Part shown: positions 22,451 to 33,354 of the stretch, in pieces
Layout of the letters: each line of letters opens with the position of its first letter
How positions within the stretch are numbered: position 1 is the first letter of the stretch
Assembly: GCA_963576565.1 (NCBI GenBank)
Contig: OY755040.1
Location: 85,070,321 to 85,134,320 of the forward strand
DNA from: Aspidapion aeneum
Lineage: Eukaryota > Arthropoda > Insecta > Coleoptera > Brentidae
Direction: 5' to 3'
Length of the DNA: 64,000 nt
Notes under the pieces: generated by a model
What the model was told of the DNA's origin: nothing
The model's database searches: none
What the model saw: only the letters and a program-made list of their open reading frames with translations
Translations under genes and position numbers: made by a program

Positions 22451-23917
22451 TTTTGCTAGCACGTCTCTGGTCAATCAGTATGAAAATTTAAGGCGAATAA
22501 TATCTCTAACTCGCGCACTAAGAAAACAAAAAATTATTGAATCATGCAAAGCAAGAAAAATCCCTATTGAAATAGTCAATCCAGAGGTTTTACGAAAGGA
22601 TTTAGATAATTTGGAAAAACAAATCTATTCATCAAATCAAGGTTTGACAATTTCAAAAGAAAAAATTTCAAAATTTTACGAACTTCCAATATGCGACTGC
22701 AGCATCACGGAAAATAAAATTTTTATTCACATTAAAATACCGATTATACAACACAGACAAAAGTGGGACCTTTATGAACTGACCACCACACCCTTCGCAT
22801 GGTTCAATCAAACATGTACAATACCACACCAGGCATTGTACATCGCTGTCTCAAAAAATAATTACGGAAAAGAAGAGATTAGACAAATTTCAGGTACAGG
22901 GCTACACGTATGTAGACCTTATCACGACAAATTATGTTTTATTCCTAGGTTTTCTGCTGATAATATACAGGGACCAGAGTGCGCCAAAAAATTGTATCAC
23001 GGCGCGTCTGTAGAAGAAATAAGTTCATACTGCCCGATGAATTGCCACTCAGGTAACTCGTTGATCATCTCAGAAATAAATGACATAACATACATACTTA
23101 CACATCTGCAAGAAAAAACCTATCTCTCATGCGGTAGTGGAAAAACCGAGCTAAAAAACGTTTATAACAAAAAAGGAGCTTTAAAAATTAAAATCCCATG
23201 CAATTGCCAGTTAGAGTCATCCGGCGAAATTATTATCCCACAAAAATTTCCATGTAACAATAAAATCGAGACGGCGCGAGCATAGTTCGCATTATACCTG
23301 CAGTTTGGTCAAATCTAAAATCATTTATTTTAAGACCAAAAATGCAACACATGCAACCTACATATAAAGATATGCAAGAATGCCTTAACTCAAATTGGAC
23401 ACTAAATATACCACATTTAAATTTGACGTCATCAGAGACAACATTAAAACAAATTGAAAATTCAGTGGACACTATCATACCGCAAACATACGGTTTCAGC
23501 GATAAATACGGTATGAGAAGTCACGGAATTTTTTTGCTATGGAATTTTCTGCTCTCAGTGTCGACTGCATACCTATTTTTTCATCATCCGATTGTAAGTC
23601 TGGCAGCATCACCAGTTCAAGTTGCTAACGCACAAAATATTTTAAACACAACACAGATACACTACGAATATGACATATTATTCGGTGTCACGTGCCTTTC
23701 CATGCTTTTGTTTTTAACCTATGTAAGTATAAAACTTCTCAAAAAATATTCAAAAAAATCGGCGTCACTAAATTTAAAAGAAAATACACCCGAAATCGTA
23801 ATCAACTACGGTCACACAAAGTTTCAAATCCAATTGAAAGAACAAAAAGATTTATTCTCCCTTCAAATCGGCGAAAAAGTTAATGCAAACATTGTCAATT
23901 ATGGCTCCGGCGAATAA
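22451..23917 (+). pseudogene. ERV-1 env, 3' part (transmembrane subunit remainder)
   Basis: An open frame at 22611-23285 has FYELPICDCSITENKIFIHI and several Cys-containing blocks (CRPYHDKLCF, CPMNCHSG). After a frame change near 23285, a second frame (23342-23917) carries one long hydrophobic segment (about 23668-23730, ILFGVTCLSMLLFLTYVSI). This is followed by a Lys-rich cytoplasmic tail and a stop. This matches the TM subunit and anchor of errantiviral envelopes. At least one frameshift separates the parts, so it is not expressible as one protein. Confidence 0.78.
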
Positions 23918-24890
23918 AAAATTCGTCGTATAATTAAATGCCGGTATATTTTATTTATACACGTGCTTAATGTAATTGTAAAAACCGCATAGATTACATA
24001 ACCGTATACTATGCCGGTAGTTTTGTATAATAAATAATTTTTATAAATGTTTACGACCTGCACTGCGCGTCGTAGTCCGCAAATGGGAGAACTCATTTTT
24101 ACCGTGATATTTCATGTCAAAGTCTACGCGAAAAGATTATTGAAGAAATATTATAGTAAATGATAGGAGCTAACCCATTTGCCGACAAGCTAATTGCCAC
24201 ATAGAAGAGATCGCCAAGTATAATTGTATATTATTACAATGTTAATAATTTTTATGAATCACAGGGGTTAGATTGAGAGATGTAAGGGGAATAAATTATA
24301 ATGAAGGGCGTACACCATAGAAAAAATAAATGTATGACATACATAATATTTTAAACTTAATTAAATAATTTCTAGAATGTTCTTAAAAGGTGCAAAACGC
24401 ACACATTGTTTTGAATGTATAATAAAACAAATTGTGGAATGTATAAACAAAGGTGTATTAAATTAAACATATTTTTTCGAATGTTATCGAATGATATAAG
24501 TATAAGCAGGCTAAGTAAGCAGGGTTGCCAGGGTATAAATAATTCTAAAATGAACCGAGAACAATTAAATTATTTTTTCTCATTTTTGTAATTTTTGTCT
24601 CTTTTTAATGTAAACATATGTAAATATTTATTATGTCCTAACATCGTCTGTGCATTAATTTTTTAGATCCACCTATTCTACTCGTTCCCAACATGAAGAA
24701 AGAAGACATGGAAGAACGACGACAACCTGACATAACCAAGACGTCACAAAAGGCCTAGCAAAGCGGCCAAAAAGATCAACCAAAGTAATGCAAAAGACGA
24801 AAAAGTGGTGAGCAGGGCCGATTAGCACTGGTGTACAGCAGACAAACCGCCATAGAGCCAACCCACCAAGTAGTCAACCCAGACAGAGCT

Positions 24891-25070
24891 AACAGCCGAT
24901 ACCACAAGGCAACAGCCGATAACACAAGGCAACAGCCGATACCACAAGGCAACAGCCGATACCACAAGGCAACAGCCGATAGCACAAGGCAACAGCCGAT
25001 ACCACAAGGCAACAGCCGATAACACAAGGCAACAGCCGATACCACAAGGCAACAGTCGATACCACAAGGC
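24891..25070 (+). repeat. 20-bp minisatellite, copy B (9 units)
   Basis: Nine units of the same AACAGCCGATACCACAAGGC repeat as at 22246-22405. It has one extra unit, so the unit count changed after or during the block duplication. Confidence 0.95.
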
Positions 25071-25113
25071 AAGACAGCTACCCAGAGCGCAGCATGAAAA
25101 TCCGGGGGGAACC

Positions 25114-25511
25114 AACACTAAACCCCGCCAGTCGTGCCGCCAAATCAAACACTACAAACAGAAAAAAGGACCTACCATCCAGGTCTTCCTGAGGGAATGG
25201 ACCGCACAAGTCAAAACGAGATAAGGACAGTTGGCAACAAAGCGAGATCTGAACATATTCAAGGCAGCGTGCAAGACCTACAAATTCGTCACGGCAACAC
25301 TGCGGTTGATACTTCTTTATAAACCTACATTGGACTAGGTTGCGTCACATGAAGAATGCAAAACAATCGGAACGAGTAGCATGGTAGACAATTATTTTAG
25401 TTAATTAGTTTTTATAATTTATTAGGTACAGACGACGGTTATATTTTTTTTGTGAAAAATAGTTTAGTAGACAATCTGTGGGAACAGATTTTTTTAAAAG
25501 CAAGGGGGATG
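25114..25511 (+). other. ERV-1 3' untranslated region and polypurine tract
   Basis: Sequence after the duplicated block, not recognised as a gene. A short open reading (QVFLREWTAQVKTR, then stop, GQLATKRDLNIFKAACKTYK) near 25150-25300 could be a relic. It ends in AAAAGCAAGGGGGATG, a polypurine tract directly before the LTR. Confidence 0.55.
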
Positions 25512-25983
25512 TGTCAGGATAGAAAATAATGTCTTATTAAGTAAATGACACAAGTTACGTTTATAAGCAAGTGCACATTAACCCTAAACATTCTAAGGAA
25601 ATGAACTTCTGTATATAGTTGAAATTGTATTAAAAGTAATAAATTGTATACAGAACTATTATAAACAACGCGTTTAATGGGATTTCGATGATGTTTATAC
25701 AGAAAACAAAACACATCTCGATATCCTATCAATGGCAAACGGTTTGTAATAAAAGCATCTCCAAAAGAGTTTAGCAGTTAGTTGTACGCTGAGAACCTAA
25801 CGCCCAGGCTTAGTTAATAGTGAACAAGTAGTACGATAGACAAGTATAAGAAGTTAAGCGTATCAAAAAGATTTGTAGACAAGATGTATTTAAGTACAAT
25901 GTAAGTAGTAAATATAAGTATTATAATAAAACCATTACACCTAACTTAAACTGTGTTCATCACGATAAAACCCCCTCGTGACA
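25512..25983 (+). repeat. ERV-1 3' LTR (right terminus)
   Basis: About 472 bp starting TGTCAGGATAG after the purine tract and ending CCTCGTGACA, followed by the ATAT duplication. TGTCA...TGACA are inverted ends. Its last 214 bp recur inverted at 7928-8141. The start is inferred from the polypurine tract, since no second full LTR exists for comparison. Confidence 0.8.
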
Positions 25984-28182
25984 ATATACAAATCGATTCA
26001 TTGGTTCCCATTGTTTTACATTTAAAAATCACTGACCATTACCCGACCATTCTTCAAGTCCCTTTTTTCACCAACAATATACAGAAAAATCGAGTTATCC
26101 AAAATATAGACTACAAAAAATTTCAAACACTAATAAATACTAAAAATTTCCAAGAACTGTATCAATCTTCTGACGTTAACTTTATATCGATTTTTTTTAC
26201 TGAACAAATCACTCACTGCCTTAATGCAAGCACAACTGAAATTGTAATCACCAAAAACCACAAAAAGACCTGGATTACCAATGGTTTAATATGTGAAATT
26301 AAAAAGCGAGATGAACTCTACCAAACTCATAAAAAAGAAAAATCCGAAGCTTCTTTGATTGCCTATAAAACCTTAAACGAACTTATTATAGAAATAAAAT
26401 ATTAGACTCACAAAAAGATCCTAAAATGATCTGGAAAACAATAAACGAATACACTAATAGAACTAAAATTACAGACGAACCAATAAACAAAATAACAATC
26501 AATAACATTGAAACAAGGGACCCAGAAATCATTGCAAACGCATTTAATGAGCACTACATAACACTGGGACCTAAAATGGCTAAACACATTGAAAACAATA
26601 GATCAGGCAACTTACAAACAGAAACAAATATTAGACAAATTCCCTCTTCAATCTTTTTAACACCGACCTCCGAACAAGAAGTTTTTAATATAGCCTCAAA
26701 AACAAGCTTTCAACTGGATTTGATAATCTAAAAGCAAAACTTTTTAAAAATTTTGCTGACGTCATAAAATTACCAATAGCCTATCTTATCAACAAAATGT
26801 TTGAAACTGGCACTTGTCCTGAGAGTTTTAAATTGGCAATAGTCAAACCTATCTATAAAAGCGGGCCAAAAGACCAATTAATTAATTATCGCCCAATTAG
26901 CCTAACCACAGTTCTTTTAAAAATTTTCAAAAAGGTATTCAAAAGTGGGCTTGTAGGTTTTTTGAAAATCACGACATTCTTAACAAGTTTCAGTATGGAT
27001 TTAGACCGAAAAAATCAACATCAGATGCAATAGCCACATTAACTCAAAAAATATATGCCGCGCTAGACAAAAGTACACCCTGTGCCGCGGTCTTCCTTGA
27101 CTTAGCGAAGGCCTTTGATACTGTGGACCATCAGAGACTTTTGCTGAAGCTAGAGAGAGCCGGTATCAGGGGTCTAGCTCTGAATTTAATTAAATCTTAT
27201 TTATATGACAGACAACAAAAAGTCAGAATCGGATCAACCACAAGTTCCCAAGGCACAGTGACTTGTGGAATTCCTCAAGGTACTGTGCTTGGGCCGGTCC
27301 TCTTCATTGTATATATAAACGAAATTCTAAACCTTAAGTATAACGGTATATTGATCAGCTTTGCTGATGATGGTGCACTATTCGTGGAGGCTTCAACATG
27401 GGCCGAAGTTAAAACAAAGATTAGCGACGACCTACAAAAAATAGTATCCTGGTTAGATTAAAATCTTCTCACAATAAATCTAGGAAAAACTGTTTATTTA
27501 CCATTTTCGACGACCCAATCTCACCTTTCACAAGACAGTATAGTGATAAATTTGCCTTTCAGAAGACACATACAATGGACCATACCAACAGCCAACAAAG
27601 CTAAATATCTCGGTATCACAATTGACCCTCTACTAAAGTGGAAAATCCATATAGAACTACTCACAAAAAAACTAAGGTCACTGATGTACATTTTCAATAA
27701 ATCAAAAAAATATTCTTAATTTGAAGCAGCGAAAGTCCTTATATTTTACACTAGCTCAATCACTGATCGAATACGGCATAGTGGGGTGGGGTGGAACCTA
27801 TCCCGATCATCTTTCTTCAGTAGAGATAGCACAAAAAAGAATAATAAAGACAGTCTTTAACCTTGGTCAGTTGTACCCCATGCATCTACTATACAGACAC
27901 ACACAACTTTTAAGTACTCGCCAATTCTATCTAAAAGTGTCCGTACTCAGTATTGTAAAATATAACCTAATCCAGCCGTTTCTTCCAAACCACACATATC
28001 CAACTCGATACTTTCACTCGCAAAACATCATAACATCAAAACACAATAAAACTATCGGACAACAAAATTACATTTACAATGGACAACAAATTTATAACGT
28101 ATTACCAATCGAAATTAAACAAAAATCAAAAGAAAAGAACTCCAAAAAAATTTTGAGTAAATTTATTCTTGACAATACCTAA
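25984..28182 (+). pseudogene. LINE ORF2, segment 3: end of endonuclease, reverse transcriptase, C-terminus
   Basis: In frame with segment 2 across the ERV-1 insertion it reads QIDSLVPIVLHLKITDHYP (endonuclease histidine block), then a linker to a stop at 26403-26405. RT blocks follow in several frames: LAIVKPIYKSG and NYRPISLTTVLLKIF (26840-26930), AAVFLDLAKAFDTVDH (27090), GIPQGTVLGPVLFIVYINEI (27269) and ISFADDGALF (catalytic FADD, about 27355). The C-terminal part (27721-28182) has LIEYGIVGWGGTYPDHLSS, common to this group. At least four frameshifts or stops make it inactive. Confidence 0.85.
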
Positions 28183-28226
28183 CTGTATGCCTGTATATTT
28201 TGGTGTGTGAGTTGAGTATGTATGAA

Positions 28227-28447
28227 AGTTATATGACCCTATCGGTTACATATTACCATCATATTACAAAGGTGTACGAACTTTATGCTGACAGAGACAT
28301 TATTCCCTACGGATTTATTAATAATAGTTTTTACATGTGTTATAATAATCAGTTAGAATCTAGATTTAAGATCGATTGGTTGTAATAAGTTTAAAAATAA
28401 TAAAAGTTGTTTTTAAAAACGGTTTCGGCAAAGCCTGTCTTTTAAGT
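28227..28447 (+). repeat. ERV-2 5' LTR
   Basis: 221 bp, direct repeat of 31818-32017. It differs mainly by an insertion/deletion of about 20 bp near 28325 (5' copy longer) and a 4-bp TTAC in the 3' copy. Confidence 0.93.
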
Positions 28448-28463
28448 GGCGCAGTCGGTAGGA
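28447..28463 (+). promoter_or_regulatory. ERV-2 primer-binding site
   Basis: TGGCGCAGTCGGTAGGA directly after the 5' LTR, sharing its last T. This is the type used by 17.6/297-like errantiviruses, whose primer is a serine tRNA (family knowledge from memory). Confidence 0.75.
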
Positions 28464-28759
28464 TTGCCCAAACGTGAGATTAAATAATATAATCGACGGT
28501 TCGTTTTAACGATTTATTGGCAATCGAACAAATAAATAACTAAAAAGACTGATCAATTTGTGCGTGCAGTGCGTAACAGATCTTAATCTAACGAAAAGAT
28601 CTACTAAAGAACATAGTAATCGGCTCGTGATTTTCGAAAGCATTCGGAAATTTTGGATTTTGGATTAATTTTGCGTGCAGTGCGTGCTAGATCTAAGACT
28701 GTCCAGTTAGGTGAACTAAAGTAGCCTAACGAAAAAGATCTACTAAAGGACATAGTTGA

Positions 28760-30161
28760 TTAATTCGTGTTTTTCGAGAGGATATCGAGGAATTTGGATT
28801 ACTAATGTCATCGCTGGAAGTCTTAATGGTTTTGCTGTAAAAACTGATTATTCTGATCTCTCAAATTCTGATTCTGACTCACAAAGCGAAGAACATCGCG
28901 CACCAAGCCCAAAATTGGACAATACTTTTGAACAAAATCAAAATTCAAAGTTTGATCAATTTTTAGCGGACTTGATAGGAAACGTAGCTTTAGATTTAGA
29001 TAATAGTGTACTCGATAATTCTATAAATTTGGAAATAAATAAAAAAATGGCTCTTCCGCAATTAAAATCGGAATACTTAGGCATGATTTCTGAGTTCCAT
29101 GGAGAACCAGAATTATTACCCAGATTCATAGAAATATCTCAAAAACTAATCACCAAATTTTACAACACAGAAGACGTTAATGATTTTCAAAATGAATATT
29201 TGATGTCAAGCATCTTAGGTAAAATTAAAGGTGAAGCGGCAATTAATATTGCTTCCTGTAACATTACGAAGTTTAGCGATTTAAAAGACGCCCTTGTCAG
29301 CACTTATGGGGATAAACGCGATCTTTGCACCCTTATAATCGAGGGTACAGAAATGAAACAAGGCAATGAATCAGCTTTCGATTTTTATAATAAAATTCAA
29401 CATCAACTAAATTATCAAACTTCTTATCTCTTGACTCACGGGGGCCAAGAAGAAAAAATGATTTGGGTAAATTTTGCAGAGCGTTAGCTTTAAGAATTTT
29501 ATTACGCGGATTAAAAGAACCGGTTGGCTCTCTAATGCGAACTAAAAATCCGAAAGACATGAATGAAGCCCTTAAAAAGCTTACAAACGATTTTCAAATC
29601 GACAGTAACCAAAACTTTAAAACCCCACAAAAACCAAATGCGCATTTTATGAAACCAAAAGGTAACAGCCCTTTGGCATTAACGAGTTTCCCTCAATCTA
29701 ATTATTCTAACAATCTCCCTTCTACTTCGAATTACAGACCACCACAGCTGACTTATAGACCGGAGCAAAATAAACCGATTTTTAACAGAAATCCGAATCA
29801 AACAAACGCCTTTAATCAATCAAACGCCTTTAATCAATCAAACGCTTTTAAACCCAATTTACCAAAGCCAACACCAATGAGCGGAGCCTCTACAATAAAA
29901 TCTTCCCAAAACCGAAATACCCCTTACAGCCCTTTTCAAAATTACCACCAATTCAATCAACAACCTAATTATCAATCAAACTATATATTCGAAGAAATAA
30001 ATAATATTGAAAATCAATCACAGACTCAACCTACAATCGAATACGCCTTCGAAGACAATCTGCATCAGCAGTATGATGACGACACGGACTATACAAAAGA
30101 TCAAATGGAATCGAGCGAGTTTTTTCAGAATCCAGCCTCGAGCCCCCACAATTTCACTTGA
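28760..30161 (+). pseudogene. ERV-2 gag, one frameshift
   Basis: The first frame to 29487 has an acidic Ser/Asp-rich N-terminal part (SDLSNSDSDSQSEEH) and a capsid-like domain (EFHGEPELLPRFIEISQKL, SILGKIKGEAAINI, ALVSTYGDKRDL). It shifts into a second frame (29463-30161) that continues RALALRILLRGLKEPVGSLM, followed by an Asn/Gln/Pro-rich tail with repeated FNQSNA units. No zinc knuckle is present, which is usual for 17.6-like Gag. The first in-frame ATG after the LTR that fits the capsid is at 29047, but coding similarity begins earlier, so the true start is uncertain. Confidence 0.78.
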
Positions 30162-30169
30162 TGAACTTG

Positions 30170-30910
30170 ACCAATAGCGAAAATAAATGACCTTTCATAA
30201 TTTTCCCTGAGTATAATCTAAAAATATTGATAGACACCGGAAGTACAAGGTCCTTTGTAAAACCTGCTATTGCGCAAAAATATTTCCAAAAATCTCTAAC
30301 CAATGATCCATTCGAAATTTTAACCGCGCATGGCAATTCAATAGAAAAATATAGTACGAAAATACCCTGTCCAAAAGTTTTTAATTCAGATCTAGAACAT
30401 TTAAAATTTTACGTTTTCGATTTTCATAACTATTTTGACTGTTTATTAGGAATCGATAATTTGTCTTTACTTAAAGCTGACATCAATCTTCAAAATAATT
30501 CTTTAATCACTTCTAACTCGACAATAACACTGAAGTTTCATAGCACTCTTAAAAATACGAATATTTTAGTACTGGCTCCAATGACCAAGCAACCTATTAA
30601 CATCAAGGTCAACAATATAGAAAACAGTGATGTTGTAATTCCCCTAACCAAATTTGCAGAAGTAGAAATTTCTGAATGCTTGACAACGGTCAATGGTTTT
30701 GAGACCACCTACACAGAAAAAAACCCTACCGAAAAAAGTTTAAAAATAAAAATGTTTGAACCTTTAAGCGTCATTTACCTTGACCGCTATAAAGTTAAAC
30801 ATCGACCTATCCGAACAAAATCTCCCTTTTATCTTAAAATCAGAAAACAATCACTAAATATTTTTTTCGGAAATCACCGTGAAAAAATAAAAATGTATCC
30901 AACAGTTTAA
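30170..30910 (+). pseudogene. ERV-2 protease and start of pol
   Basis: The retropepsin active site is NLKILIDTGSTRSFVKPAI (DTG at about 30233) and the second block is FDCLLGIDNLSLLKADI. The frame stays open to 30908-30910 with typical pol linker sequence (KTPFY-like TKSPFYLKI). It then stops where the pol deletion begins. RT is missing entirely, so this protease could act only in trans. Confidence 0.8.
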
Positions 30911-30929
30911 AAAGAATATCGGAAATCTA

Positions 30930-31808
30930 TATCGGAAATCTATAGGGATCAATTCCCATTTGATTTACAAGTTGATAACATAAATCTTATAGAATCTTTC
31001 ATAAAAATTAATTGTCTTGTAGATGATAAGAAAATTTTGTACTTCCTATCAATTCCAATTGATACTAAGGATCAATTTAATTTGTTTCGATTAATATCGA
31101 TTCCTTCAAAAATTGAATCAGATTTTTTTACAATCCTTCCTAGTAATCAATACTTGCTAAAATCAGAATTGCCCAAGGCAAATCATTCCATTGCCCTAGA
31201 CATCTGCAAAGCAATCAAAGGGCGTTATGCGAAAAAAATATCCTCTCGCACGAAAACACCAGCACGTGCCAAATAACTAAATTAAACATTTTGGAAAACC
31301 ACCTAGAAATCATTTCACAGTTAAATCAGTACTTAGCAGTTTTTCCTTCAACAGAAAGCCTTCAATTTATTTGCGACGAACAAACTATAACTCAAGAACT
31401 CACTGGCATATTCCTAGTGAACAAGACACCATGTAAATTACTTTATAGAGCAAAAGAAATATATTTTGAAGAGAAAACAATGGCAAGTCCATCGATAATA
31501 AACTTACCAAAATTAGAAGTGCAAAACCAAAAATTTCCAAAATTTCGCATAGATCTTAAGAAACTAGAATTTGAAAAATCTATTATCAACCCCATGGTTC
31601 CGATATTTGAAGAAAATACAGCACTAACCTATTAGTACCAAGTGGTTGGACAATCTGCCTTTACATCATCCTTCTCGCAACACTATTGTATTTTGGACAT
31701 AAGTACTTTCAAAGGAGAAAGAGCAAGCAGTTGCGATCCACACACTCTATGCAACCTACTGAATTAGAAAAGCTGAAAACCACTCTCCCAGGGGAGGCTT
31801 CTTTCTAA
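30930..31808 (+). pseudogene. ERV-2 env, C-terminal remnant
   Basis: Two broken frames (to 31276 and 31291-31635) have ILYFLSIPIDTKDQFNLFRL and Cys-containing blocks similar in layout to the TM subunit of errantiviral Env. A third frame at about 31637-31808 has a single hydrophobic anchor (WTICLYIILLATLLYFG) followed by a basic RRKSKQLR tail and a stop at 31806-31808. The N-terminal surface part, cleavage site and fusion peptide are deleted. The last bases run into the polypurine tract AAGGGTGGAGG before the LTR. Confidence 0.72.
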
Positions 31809-31817
31809 GGGTGGAGG

Positions 31818-32017
31818 AGTTATATGACCCTATCGGTTACATATTACCATCATATTACAAAGGTGTACGAACTTTATGCTGACAGAGACATTATTCCCTA
31901 CTTACCGATTTATTAATAATAGTTAGAATCTAGATTTAAGATCGATTGGTTGTAATAAGTTTAAAAATAATAAAAGTTGTTTTTAAAAACGGTTTCGGCA
32001 AAGCCTGTCTTTTAAGT
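31818..32017 (+). repeat. ERV-2 3' LTR
   Basis: 200 bp, AGTTATATGACC...TTTTAAGT, matching 28227-28447. It is preceded by a purine-rich tract and followed by the TGAA duplication. Confidence 0.93.
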
Positions 32018-32600
32018 TGAATACATAAGTCCTGCACGCATGTATGTACTATAAATATTTTTTACGCACAGAAAAAAACAAATATTAATAAAAAACAGCC
32101 AACTTCTATTTAAACACCAAATCGTTTATTATATTTCCTAAAGCTTGTTACCTTTCTTTGTCCCATTTTATTCATTCTCTTATCAACACAAATTAAAAAA
32201 AAAACGACTTTAAATAATTCAATTTTATAAGGTTCAGAATACAGCCAATATTATTTTAAGAAAAAAAACTTAAGGTATCTACCTAAATGTATTCTATAAG
32301 TTAATTTTCATACTGGAATTTATTATTTTATTTCTCATACTGTTTCTTTGATTTTAGTTTTTAATAGAATACAATTTTTTTTTTAATTTAGTGCTCACAG
32401 AACGAATAAAAAACTCTACATGAGCTTTTAATTAGTAGGTCAAATGTAGAAATGGGTGTTCTTTAGATCGACAGACAAGCACACTTAGTGCTTAAGTTGT
32501 TCTAAAATTCACCTAGTTATCGCTCCCCTCTTTTTCCTAGGATAAGCACATTATATTGTTAATATCTTATTGTACTAATAAATAAATGAAATGAAAAATG
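32018..32600 (+). other. LINE 3' untranslated region and terminus
   Basis: Sequence between the ERV-2 target duplication and the TAATAAATAAATGAAATGAA motif near 32575. It is AT-rich and non-coding, and the terminal short repeats are typical of CR1/Jockey-group 3' ends. The exact last base is uncertain. Confidence 0.6.
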
Positions 32601-33354
32601 AAAAAAATAATTTTCAAGATGAACTTTATTTTATTTTCTACAAATATGAAAAATAGTCATACCTAATAGTAGCAACTATCAAAAAGACTCTATTACATCT
32701 GCCAATAAAGAAAATAAAATACAAACATTTACCGCCAGCTCCAGTTGGGAGTTGACGGTATAAAAGCTTATCTAATCGTGATTTTAACAAAATTTTGTAG
32801 CTTAAATATGCTGTTAGATATTGAGAAATATTATTATAATTTACTTTTCTAAATATCGCTCTGTATATTGCTGCCTTGCTTATCTACGTTTTTTTTGTGG
32901 GTTTGTTTTTGTGTTGGTACCTCGCGAAGTAGGCATTGCGGTATGGTATTTAAAATAAACACTTTTCAGTAATAATTTAGAATTTAATAGGAGAATATAT
33001 TGTTGTTCATTTCATACTAAATGTTCGTTTTTATTTACGATTTTCCTAACGCGTTCACATTAACGCCATATAGAAAAATGGCGACGAGTTCTTTTATTTG
33101 GACCTACGTTAAATAACAACTAGTTAGTAATTTTTTTATTTTGCGAAATTGCTGGAAAAATTTAGAAAAAGTGCGTGTCTAAATTTACTAAAACATTAAG
33201 AACATTGAACAGTATAGTGGTCCGGTTGCAAATTCAACAAAAAGTGTTGAAAAATCAGTTTGATTTAAATTTTTTTATAACGATGAACGGAAAATATTTT
33301 TTATACAAGTTTATGAAAATTATAGACTACACCAGTGTAATTGAAGTATATGAA

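Larger units (their letters stand above)
22449..25113 (+). repeat. ERV-1 env/3' region, tandem copy B (longer copy)
   Basis: The second copy of the block starting at 20602, about 2.66 kb. It contains the env 3' part through the stop at 23915-23917, about 0.9 kb of AT-rich sequence, nine minisatellite units and GGGGGG near 25103. Junction A/B lies at GGGGGGAGCCAG|TTTTGCTAGC (about 22440-22451). Confidence 0.9.
7928..25983 (+). mobile_element. ERV-1: errantivirus (gypsy-type endogenous retrovirus), rearranged, 18 kb
   Basis: The order of genes on the plus strand is gag, protease, RT, RNase H, integrase, env, 3' LTR, as in insect errantiviruses. It is flanked by a 4-bp duplication ATAT (7924-7927 and 25984-25987). 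Instead of a 5' LTR, the left end carries 214 bp of the LTR 3' end in inverted orientation, so both outer termini read TGTCACGAGG inward. The leader, primer-binding site and N-terminal gag are missing. A BEL/Pao element (10909-17607) interrupts RNase H, and the env/3' region is partly duplicated. All genes carry lesions and the copy is dead as it stands. Confidence 0.85.
28227..32017 (+). mobile_element. ERV-2: internally deleted errantivirus (17.6/297-like)
   Basis: This is a 3.8-kb element with LTRs beginning AGTTATATGACC and ending TTTTAAGT, the AGT...T type ends of 17.6/297-like errantiviruses. A 4-bp duplication TGAA lies at 28223-28226 and 32018-32021. It contains gag, protease and the C-terminal part of env. 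RT, RNase H, integrase and N-terminal env are absent. It sits in the 3' untranslated region of the LINE. Confidence 0.88.
4106..32600 (+). mobile_element. CR1/L2-like non-LTR retrotransposon, split by three insertions
   Basis: The element has an ORF1, then an ORF2 with an APE-type endonuclease and a reverse transcriptase, then a 3' end rich in TAATAAATAAATGAAATGAA near 32575-32597, as typical for this group. Its own sequence occupies 4106-5419, 7480-7927, 25984-28226 and 32018-32600, about 4.6 kb in total. The gaps are a mariner-like transposon, ERV-1 and ERV-2. Removing each insertion plus one duplication copy (TA, ATAT) lets ORF2 run on in the same frame, proving the order of events. The clade assignment (CR1/L2/Jockey group) rests on the sequence style of endonuclease and RT and is tentative. 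The 5' end is uncertain. Confidence 0.85.

Noticed and set aside
22177..22474. Overlapping Cys/Leu-rich open frames on the minus strand (also 24776-25148)
   Set aside because: They translate the 20-bp minisatellite, whose unit has no stop in any frame. Not selected coding sequence.
22246..25070. Regularly spaced short repeats that could recall a CRISPR array
   Set aside because: The units are directly adjacent without unique spacers, and the genome is eukaryotic.
28439..28465. Possible tRNA gene at GGCGCAGTCGGTAGGATT
   Set aside because: This is the errantivirus primer-binding site complementary to a tRNA 3' end. No cloverleaf follows.
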